Shown: positions 55,282 to 64,000 of the stretch, in pieces
Numbering within the stretch: the stretch's first letter is position 1
How the letters are laid out: each line of letters opens with the position of its first letter
DNA from: CAXMQZ01 sp963719055
GTDB taxonomy: Bacteria > Acidobacteriota > Thermoanaerobaculia > Multivoradales > JAHEKO01
Assembly (NCBI GenBank): GCA_963719055.1
Contig: CAVRAU010000024.1
Span: 105,507 to 169,506 of the forward strand
Length of the DNA: 64,000 bases
Direction: 5' to 3'
The notes under the pieces: generated by a model
Told to the model about the DNA's origin: nothing
The model's input: the letters and a program-made list of their open reading frames with translations, nothing else
The model's database searches: none
Position numbers and translations under genes: made by a program

Positions 55282-56457
55282 CTATTCCTGGGCTGCAAAC
55301 AGCTGCGTCAACTCCCGATCCCAGTTGAGAATGACGTGGAGTTCGACGGGTGCGGAGCCTTCGTCTCGCCGGACCATGAGGAATTTCTGGCCGTCGGAGG
55401 TCACGTCGTAATCGGGATTGCCGATCACGCCGACCTCGAAGCGACCGGCGAACAGTGGTCGAGGTTTGCTGGCGGAGAAGTTGTCGCCGAGCCCGACATC
55501 CACGACCATCACTTGATCTCCCTGGCGATAGAAGAGCTCGGTGCCGTCTTTGGACCAGAGAGGCTCCGTACCGCCAGCGGTTGAAATGGTCCACTTGCGA
55601 CCCCGCTCAGGATAGGACTCGACATAGATCTCATCGAGGCCACTCTCGTTCGAGAGATAGGCCCTCCAGCGTCCGTCTGATGAGATCTTGGGTGCCCTTT
55701 CGTTGATTCGGGTCACCAGATACGGATGGCTCTGTTGCGCCTCCACATCGAAAATCCAGATGTCCCGACCGGTATCCGTGTAAACATCGTAGAAGGCAAA
55801 GACCCGCCCATTGGGCGAGAAGAAGCCTCCCCATTGCTCGTGCTCTCGGACTACAAACTCCCTGGGTTGTTCCGTACCCTGCACTGCTCCGATGTTCAGG
55901 TCCCACGATCCAGCCGCATTCGAGGAAAACACCAGATCGTCTCCGCCGGGTGCCCAGAAAGCCGCACTGCAGCTTCCTCCACAAGGAAGAAGGCGGCGAC
56001 TTCCCCTTTCCAGGTCGTAGATCCAGATCTGCCGCCTGCCGATTTCGGATCCTGCCGAGACCGCCACCTGAGAGTCGTTTGGTGACAGCTTGGGGTGCAT
56101 GAACGAAGCCTTGCCTTCGACAGCGGAGATCGTCCTGCCCTGACGGTCCACCCAAACCAGCTGCAGGTCACCCGTCGTCATCCCGGGTACAAAGACCAGG
56201 GTCCCCGTGTCCGAAGACCAGATACCTCCCAGCCACGTATCGTGCCCGAGTGAGATCTGCGATCTCGTCCAGGTTCCGGCGAAGAACCCGACTCGTTTGC
56301 CGTCGGGCGAAAAGAAGGGATTCCGAGCACCCTCGGTTCCAGGGATGGGTTGGTTGTCAAAATCATCGACGTCGCGAAAGATGTGAAAATACAGATCCAG
56401 CCGGACTAGCCTGAGACTGTCAGAGTCCGGGATGTCCAAGGAGATCTGTATGACCAA
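55282..56457 (-). pseudogene. Kinase-associated beta-propeller, N-terminal kinase part lost
   Basis: Propeller blades NPFFSPDGKRVGFFAGTWTR, AFWAPGGDDLVFSSNAAG, FFSPNGRVFAFYDVYT, ISSDGRWRAYLSNESG and the ending TSDGQKFLMVRRDEG...LNW match the tail of acidobacterial Ser/Thr kinases. It begins in mid-blade (DVDDFDNQPIPGTEGARNPF) with no kinase or TM upstream, and the apparent start codon lies inside the IS481 transposase fragment, so the junction at about 56430 is a break point. On the opposite strand to the kinase gene at 52875. Confidence 0.78.
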
Positions 56458-56692
56458 CGAGCAGCGAGAGATTCATCGGAAGAAGCGAGTCCTCGAGCAC
56501 GCCGAGCGCACGGGGAATGTCAACAAAACCTGCCGGTACTTCGGCGTCGCGAGGTCGACGTTCTACCTATGGCGAGCCAGATATCGAGAGCTCGGCGACG
56601 AGGGGCTGAAGAGCCGGAGGCGCTGCAGACACAGTTCGGTGCCGATTACGCACGGCTCAGAGACTTCAAGAGGAAGTTCCTCGGCCACCTAA
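56450..56692 (+). pseudogene. IS481-family transposase, N-terminal fragment
   Basis: ATG 56450 with AAGGAG before it. MTNEQREIHRKKRVLEHAER, VNKTCRYFGVARSTFYLWRA and YRELGDEGLKSRRR are the N-terminal helix-turn-helix of IS481-type transposases. After ~56625 the sense is lost; the DDE integrase domain is absent. Confidence 0.8.
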
Positions 56693-56760
56693 CCGATGTG
56701 CTGCAGGTCTACCCAGCGGCCCGCCTCTCCGGGCAGAGAACTGGCATCCTGCTCAGGCCG
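56644..56760 (+). pseudogene. Possible plasmid RepA C-terminal remnant
   Basis: In a different frame from the transposase the DNA reads DYARLRDFKRKFLGHLTDVL, QVYPAARLSGQRTG and ILLRPSPQP. This resembles the last helix-strand-strand of RepA/TrfA-type plasmid replication initiators (FKxxFLxxLxxVxxVYP...LLLxPSPP). Only ~39 codons are left and no upstream part is seen. Assignment is from memory of the family pattern. Confidence 0.35.
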
Positions 56761-56969
56761 TCGCCGCAACCGTTGACCCAGGGACACACTTCAGTGATGT
56801 TCTGGGTGTCGAAGACGTTGAATATCGAGTCGATGAGCTGCAACCGGACGCCCCTGCCGAGGTTGAATCCCTTGGTGACCTGGAGATCGACTTGGATCTC
56901 ATCCTCACCATTGTTCTCCCGACTGCCACGGGGCTCGGCGAAGACCCGATGAAATGAGCCATCCACCAA
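56755..56969 (-). pseudogene. TonB-dependent receptor C-terminal fragment
   Basis: Reads VFAEPRGSRENNGEDEIQVD then LQVTKGFNLGRGVRLQLIDS and IFNVFDTQNITEV, the penultimate barrel strands of Oar-like TonB receptors common in acidobacteria (RGSR...LQLTKxF...FNLFDTxN). Both ends are missing. Confidence 0.65.
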
Positions 56970-57105
56970 GTAGGCCGGTATGAGGGGCGCCCAGGATGGT
57001 CAGCACCCTGGGCTGAGGGAGTCGGGCTTGCCTTGTGCTTCGATCATTCGGCAGCGTCGGACCCGAGGTCAAGGAGCATCTCTCCTCTTGTACAATGGCG
57101 GAGCC

Positions 57106-58290
57106 GTGATTCTTCAGACTTTGCCTCTCGCCGGAATGCTCTGCGCCCTCCAGGATCTGATGCCGAGTTCCGGCCTCGCGCTCACCTTTGCCTCGCTGCA
57201 AGAGCTCTTCTCGCCAACGGTATTGAAGTGGCTCGGAATCGCCTTCTGTCTCTCGCAGTCGGCGATGTTCTCGGGGCTCAACCTCGGCTTCTTCTCAGTC
57301 GGCCGGCTGCGCCTCGAGGCGGAGGCGGAAAGCGGTAACAAAGCGGCACAGAGAGTCCTAAACCTACGCGAGGACGCCAACTTCCTCCTGTGCACGATCC
57401 TCTGGGGGAACGTCAGCGTCAACGTGCTTCTCGCTCTCCTCAGCGACTCGGTCATGGCGGGAGTGAGCGCCTTCGCCTTCAGCACCGTCGGCATCACGGT
57501 GTTCGGAGAGATCCTTCCACAGGCCTACTTCTCCCGGCACGGAATTCGCGTTGGCGCGCTCCTGGCGCCGGTCATCCGTTTCTACCAGGTGGTCCTGTTT
57601 CTCGTCGCCAAGCCGACCGCGATCATTCTGGACGGGTGGGTCGGCCCGGAGGGTCCCACCTTCTTGCGCGAGCGCGACATGGAAATCGTTCTTCAGAGAC
57701 ACATTCGCGAGGCCGACTCGGAGATCGGAACAACCGAAGGACTGGGCGCTCTGAATTTCTTGAACCTCGACGATCGGATCATCGCAGAGGAGGGCGTCGA
57801 GATCGCCCCGCAAACGGTGTTTTCTTTTCCGGCCAAGCTCGATCTGCCGTTCATTCCCGGTCCGAACGATCCCGGCGGCAAGGAGTTTGTCGATGCGATC
57901 GACGAAATCCACTTGAAGTGGGCCATCATCACCGACGAGACCGACCAACCAAAGCTGGTGCTCGAGACCGACCGTTACTTGCGCGAAGTGCTGTCTGGAA
58001 ACTCGACCGTCGACGTCTACCATTACTGCCATCGGCCGATTCTCGTCACCGATCCGGAAGCGACCCTGGACGGCGTTCTCGATCAGTTCGTTGTTGAAGC
58101 CGAGCATGCGGGCGATCGCGTCGTCGATCGGGATGTCATCGTCTTCTGGACCGATACCTCGCGACGCATCGTGACCGGCGCCGACATCCTCGGTCGTCTG
58201 CTTCAGGGCATCGCGAAACGCGCGACTCCCCGACCCGGCACAGCCGACAAGTCTGCGAAATCCGAGCCCAGCGCCGCGACGCCAACATAG
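57106..58290 (+). CDS. CNNM/DUF21 transmembrane protein with CBS-like region
   Basis: 394 residues from GTG 57106. QSAMFSGLNLGFFSVGRLRL is the CNNM (PF01595) signature, followed by TILWGNVSVNVLLALLSDS and ITVFGEILPQAYFSRHGIRV; three or four membrane helices in all. The C-terminal half aligns with CBS-pair regulators of this family (FIPGPNDPGGKEFVDAIDEI; HRPILVTDPEATLDGVLDQF). CorC/CNNM proteins move or sense Mg2+ or Na+. Confidence 0.85.
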   Translation: MILQTLPLAGMLCALQDLMPSSGLALTFASLQELFSPTVLKWLGIAFCLSQSAMFSGLNLGFFSVGRLRLEAEAESGNKAAQRVLNLREDANFLLCTILWGNVSVNVLLALLSDSVMAGVSAFAFSTVGITVFGEILPQAYFSRHGIRVGALLAPVIRFYQVVLFLVAKPTAIILDGWVGPEGPTFLRERDMEIVLQRHIREADSEIGTTEGLGALNFLNLDDRIIAEEGVEIAPQTVFSFPAKLDLPFIPGPNDPGGKEFVDAIDEIHLKWAIITDETDQPKLVLETDRYLREVLSGNSTVDVYHYCHRPILVTDPEATLDGVLDQFVVEAEHAGDRVVDRDVIVFWTDTSRRIVTGADILGRLLQGIAKRATPRPGTADKSAKSEPSAATPT

Positions 58291-58330
58291 CGCTACTGCG
58301 GCCGCCGATGGGCCACGAATAGAGATGCCT

Positions 58331-58538
58331 ATGACCGCCACACTGCTGCTGGCAGGGCGGCCTATTCTTCGGCTATTACCTGGCCTACACGGGTTTTGTC
58401 GTCCTCGTCGCGGCCCAGTCCCCGGCGCTGCGCGTCTTTCTCGCCGCCATGGCGGGCTTCGTCCTACCTTTGACAGTGGTGACCCTGATGTTGATACTCG
58501 TGCGGTCGGGTCCCTTTTTGACTCGGGTTGGCCGTTGA
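58331..58538 (+). CDS. Small two-helix membrane protein (frame broken near 58361)
   Basis: MTATLLLAG runs in one frame and, after a one-base change near 58361, continues as GLFFGYYLAYTGFVVLVAAQ, SPALRVFLAAMAGFVLPLTV, VTLMLILVRSGPFLTRVGR and stop. This gives about 68 residues with two to three hydrophobic helices. It is missed when frames are read separately. Function unknown; it follows the CNNM gene by 40 bases. Confidence 0.5.
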
Positions 58539-58590
58539 GCTCTAGATCGGACAGGCGACTGCTAGCATTCACTTTCAAAGGAGCATTCAA

Positions 58591-58875
58591 ATGACCAAGC
58601 GAGATGAATACGTCGCGAAAATGAAGCAGCAGCTGGATGAATGGAATGCGGACCTCGAGCAGCTAGAAACCAAGATTTCGAAGGCGGCGGAACCCGTCAG
58701 AAGCAAACTCGAGCCCCAGCTCTCGAAGGTCCGTGACAGCTACGCCGGCGCACGGCAGAAGCTAAGCGAAGTCCGCGCCGCGGGCGAAGAATCCTGGGAG
58801 GATCTGACCGACGAAGCGGAGCATGTCTGGAAGACTCTGAGACAGTCGATCAATTACTTCAAATCGCAACTCTAA
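58591..58875 (+). CDS. Small coiled-coil protein, stress-response type
   Basis: 94 residues, strongly helical and charged: KRDEYVAKMKQQLDEWNADL, EQLETKISKAAEPVRSK, then SWEDLTDEAEHVWKTLRQSI. Resembles the sll1863-like small stress proteins. AAAGGAG precedes the ATG. Lies next to MscS-type genes, consistent with an osmotic or envelope-stress setting. Confidence 0.8.
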   Translation: MTKRDEYVAKMKQQLDEWNADLEQLETKISKAAEPVRSKLEPQLSKVRDSYAGARQKLSEVRAAGEESWEDLTDEAEHVWKTLRQSINYFKSQL

Positions 58876-58893
58876 CGTCTGGTTCAGGAGTAG

Positions 58894-59296
58894 ATGACGG
58901 TCAATGAGAGGGCAGTCGCGAGGAACGTTCTTGCCGCCTACTACGTAAAAAAGAACTTCCGACTCGGCGACACCGTCGTGGTCGATGGACGCGAAGGTCG
59001 CCTCTGCGAAAGGGGCATGGAAACAGCTCGTGCAGCGCTATCTAATCGAGGACGCCAAGGTGGATCCCATGGTCACGATGGTCGCCAACGACAACTGGAT
59101 GGAGTTCACGCTGCGCTACGTAGTGGACTTCAAGAAGCGGCGCGCCACCAAAGACCAGCTCTTCAGCAGTATCCTCGACGAGATTGCCGCTTCCGACGGT
59201 CGCGTTGCCCTGGCGTCGGCGACCTTCCAGATCGTGGAGACACCAGTTCTCGACGTCAGGCTCGAGGGCGGCACAGAACCAAAGGTCGTGCCATGA
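58894..59296 (+). pseudogene. Remnant of an MscS-family channel
   Basis: The start reads RNVLAAYYVKKNFRLGDTVV then VDGREG, the beginning of the MscS cytoplasmic beta domain, without the membrane part. After a loss of sense near 59010 another frame gives WKQLVQRYLIEDAKVDPMVT, MVANDNWMEFTLRYVVDFKK and LFSSILDEIAASDGRVALAS, the C-terminal alpha/beta domain, ending at 59296. Both TM helices and part of the beta domain are missing. Confidence 0.7.
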
Positions 59297-60492
59297 GCCA
59301 AGAAGAGACCACGCCGCTCTGGAGCTTCGTTCCCTTGCAAGATTACTTGGCTCCTGCCGCTCCGGCGGTTGAGCGAGTGCGCATTGGATTCGGCCGGCTC
59401 TGGGACCGGATCCGCAGCGCCGGTGCAGTCGACGACCAGGACTCCCAGGTCAAGCCAGGGCCGCCCTCCCTCGCTCTCCTCGACGAGGCCGTGCCCTCGC
59501 CGAGTTGGGGTGAGGCTGTAGCGGGCCTCGATGCGGCTTTGGGGCAATGGGCGGAAGGTGGCGGCGCACCCGACGACCAGGTGCGTGTCGTCGTCAGCCC
59601 GTCGGGCGCAGCTGCCGACGAGATCGTCGGCGCCTGGGCCAACTCCCGGCAGTGGGGCATCGTCGATCCCCCACGGACCGAGCAGATCCTAGCGGGCGGT
59701 GAGGACTGGCTGGCTGGGGTGGCGCAGGACGAGACGCCGCGGGTGCTCACGCGCCTCGACCAGTTCTACTTGCGTCACTACGACGGGCTGGAGCTTGCGG
59801 AGCGACTGATCGAGCGCCTGCTTACGACTCGAGGACCAATCCTGGTGGGCTGCGGCAGCTGGAGCTGGGCTTATCTGACTCGGACCCTGAAGATAGATGT
59901 CGCCCTGGGTCAGCCGCTTGCGAGCCAGGCCCTGGACCATCACCTGCTACGGGATTGGTTCGGCCAGCTCGCCGCAGGCCGTTTCGACTTCTGCCAGTCC
60001 GGGGAGACCGGGTCGGCCTTCGTCGTCAGAAAGCGCCAGCGCGAGAGCCCTGGCCACGACGACAGCCCCGGCGAAGACCCCGACTTCCTGAGGCAGCTCG
60101 CGGCCTTCAGCCGGGGTATTCCGCTCATCGCCTGGCAGGGATGGCGCGACAGTCTCCGCCTGGAGCGTGAGAATCCTACTGGCGAAGCCAGAAGAGAGGC
60201 GACGCTTTGGGTGCCCGCCTGGTCGGCGGTGGTTCTCCCCAGCCCGCCCGGAGCGATGGGACCGTGCGACCACGCCGTGCTCCACGAGCTGTTGCTGCAG
60301 GGATCCACGACTGCAGAGCTTCTAGCGCATCTCTTGCCCTACTCACTGGCCGACCTCACTAACAGCTTGCACGTACTTCGGAAGTCGGGGCTGGCCGAAG
60401 TCGGGCCTCATGGGTGGCGAGTCACCAGACTGGGCTATCCCGCAGTGCGGGCGAGCTTGCGCGAGGCCGGCTATCTCGCTGGCGTGATCTAA
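59293..60492 (+). CDS. Conserved hypothetical protein between MscS genes, C-terminal winged-helix-like
   Basis: 399 residues starting MSQEETTPLWSFVPLQDYLA; ATG overlaps the stop of the MscS remnant (ATGA). The middle reads RVVVSPSGAAADEIVGAW and RGPILVGCGSWSWAYLTRTL, suggesting an alpha/beta nucleotide-type fold with a regulatory or NTPase-like role. The last ~70 residues (HAVLHELLLQGSTTAELLAH, LTNSLHVLRKSGLAEVGPHG) look like a winged helix. I know it only as a companion of MscS genes. Thirteen bases separate it from the intact channel gene. Confidence 0.7.
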   Translation: MSQEETTPLWSFVPLQDYLAPAAPAVERVRIGFGRLWDRIRSAGAVDDQDSQVKPGPPSLALLDEAVPSPSWGEAVAGLDAALGQWAEGGGAPDDQVRVVVSPSGAAADEIVGAWANSRQWGIVDPPRTEQILAGGEDWLAGVAQDETPRVLTRLDQFYLRHYDGLELAERLIERLLTTRGPILVGCGSWSWAYLTRTLKIDVALGQPLASQALDHHLLRDWFGQLAAGRFDFCQSGETGSAFVVRKRQRESPGHDDSPGEDPDFLRQLAAFSRGIPLIAWQGWRDSLRLERENPTGEARREATLWVPAWSAVVLPSPPGAMGPCDHAVLHELLLQGSTTAELLAHLLPYSLADLTNSLHVLRKSGLAEVGPHGWRVTRLGYPAVRASLREAGYLAGVI

Positions 60493-60505
60493 CGAGGAGG
60501 ATGTT

Positions 60506-61318
60506 GTGAACGAAGGGCAGACCGCAGCGACTGACGTCATCAAGAGCCTGGACGAGATCAACTTCCTGGTCATAGCGGCTATCGTGGCTGGCGCGTGGCT
60601 ACTGATCGTCGCCTGCCAAAGGGTGCTGCCTTGGCTGGCCGAGAGAGTACCCGCTCGCATGCGCCTCCACCTTCTGCGGCTGGTGCCGGTACTGCGCCTG
60701 GCCATTCTGGCCATAGCTTTCGGCCAGGTCCTGCCGCAGATCATCACGCCGACGCCCGAGAACCTCATAGCCATCTTCGGTGCCCTTGGGCTGGCGATGG
60801 GCTTCGCTCTAAAAGAGTATGCCAGCAGTCTGATCGGCGGCATCGTGACGATCTACGAACGGCCGTACCGTCCCGGCGACTGGGTGCAGGTGGACGACGC
60901 CTACGGGGAAGTCAAATCCATCGGACTTCGCGCAATGACCATGGTGACGCCGGACGATACAGAGGTCACCATCCCACATTCCAAGATGTGGAACTCCAAC
61001 TTGTTCAACTCCAACTCGGGACAGCGCACGCAGCTATGCGTGGCCGACTTCTACCTCCATCCGAGACACGACGCCCAGCGCGTCCGGCACACGCTACGGA
61101 ACGTGGTCCTGACGAGCTGCTACCTGGATCTGGACCTCCCTGTCACCGTCGTCTTGAGCGAGAAGCCGTGGGGAACCCACTATAGGCTCAAAGCCTACCC
61201 CGTGGACACCCGACAACAGTTCCAATTCACCAGCGACCTGACGGTGCGCGGCAAGGCGGCGCTGCTGGCGCTCGGCGCGGAACCAGCCGTTCAGGCCCTG
61301 GCAGCGAGCGGGGCATGA
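60506..61318 (+). CDS. MscS-family small-conductance mechanosensitive channel
   Basis: 270 residues: membrane helices at ~20-40 and ~60-80, then the pore helix FGALGLAMGFALKEYASSLI and the beta domain IYERPYRPGDWVQVDDAYGE with TIPHSKMWNSNLFNSNSGQR, all standard MscS features. It should release solutes on membrane tension. Coupled closely to the upstream unknown gene. Confidence 0.92.
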   Translation: MNEGQTAATDVIKSLDEINFLVIAAIVAGAWLLIVACQRVLPWLAERVPARMRLHLLRLVPVLRLAILAIAFGQVLPQIITPTPENLIAIFGALGLAMGFALKEYASSLIGGIVTIYERPYRPGDWVQVDDAYGEVKSIGLRAMTMVTPDDTEVTIPHSKMWNSNLFNSNSGQRTQLCVADFYLHPRHDAQRVRHTLRNVVLTSCYLDLDLPVTVVLSEKPWGTHYRLKAYPVDTRQQFQFTSDLTVRGKAALLALGAEPAVQALAASGA

Positions 61319-61552
61319 TCACTTCTTGAATACCAAGTGGCGAACGCCCTCCGACCTCAGGCCACTATCGGGACTACCTCTCTTGTCCTTGGACTGAGTT
61401 TCAAACGAATCCGGGTTGCCAGCTTGAAAGAGCCACAACCTCCCCCCACCCCCTTGGCGCGCCCCCTGAGAACAAGACTGGGCGCGGAAGTATCGGTTTT
61501 GGTGCGCAGAGTACCCTTCAAGCGTTCGACTGCTGCGGGTTAGGGTAGAGCT

Positions 61553-63882
<2,330 letters not shown>

Positions 63883-64000
63883 CCGCAGCTCTCCAACAAA
63901 GTGTGGCGATCTTATGTCAGCTGGCGCTCGATGCCACACAAAATGTCCGTTTACGGAGCTCGGCTCCGACGGGGCAGCTTGGTCGAGTTGGTGAGCAGTT

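Overview
The window is GC-rich bacterial DNA, most likely from an acidobacterium of the Thermoanaerobaculia type. This is inferred from gene content: Ser/Thr kinases of the GEGGMGEVY type with beta-propeller or TPR tails, SBBP and CSLREA secreted proteins, reaction-centre-like multihaem cytochromes, a DUF4198 protein, many Ser/Thr- and metal-dependent secreted hydrolases, and a recurring FESxDxSxW C-terminal tail. No rRNA, tRNA or CRISPR array was seen. About twenty-five conserved genes carry single-base frame breaks, which fits an uncorrected draft assembly better than mass gene decay; genuinely truncated genes are marked separately.

Layout. 1-2188 (+): end of an AMP-forming acyl-CoA synthetase and a polytopic membrane protein. 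2196-18432 (-): a long co-directional run with an alkaline-phosphatase-superfamily lipoprotein, a methyltransferase, an APH-AAA fusion kinase, a PTPS-related membrane protein, a DUF4198 protein, gamma-glutamyltransferase, an unknown secreted protein, a jelly-roll secreted protein, a DEAD-box helicase and a TPR/peptidase-MA protein. 18631-27847: an EAL protein (+), then on the minus strand a SNF2 helicase, an SBBP propeller protein and a compact mscL - ECF sigma - orf - MscS operon. 28018-38214 (mainly +): zinc-ribbon/thioredoxin protein, HD-GYP receptor, TPR lipoprotein, CSLREA protein, methyltransferase and nitrilase (-), an SdpR-like ArsR repressor with its membrane partner, a two-subunit CoA-transferase and two haem proteins. 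38318-45450: MscS-like channel (-), secreted kinase-fold protein (-), metzincin protease and S10 carboxypeptidase (both +, both frame-broken).

45465-57000 is a recombined region. A five-gene sugar module (methyltransferase-GT2 fusion, NAD-sugar epimerase, sulfotransferase, GT2, and a homologue of plant reversibly glycosylated polypeptide/UDP-arabinopyranose mutase) lies between two 94-bp inverted repeats about 94% identical. Around it are pieces of Ser/Thr kinase-propeller genes, an IS481 transposase start, a possible RepA tail and a TonB-receptor tail. This is the most novel part of the window: an apparent sulfated or furanose-containing glycan module bracketed by repeats and by broken copies of one signalling-gene family.

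57106-64000: a CNNM/DUF21 protein, a small membrane protein, a coiled-coil stress-type protein, an MscS remnant, an unknown protein and an intact MscS channel (+), then a Ser/Thr kinase with a TolB-N/TPR tail (-). With mscL and the two other MscS-type genes, the window is unusually rich in osmotic-safety channels.
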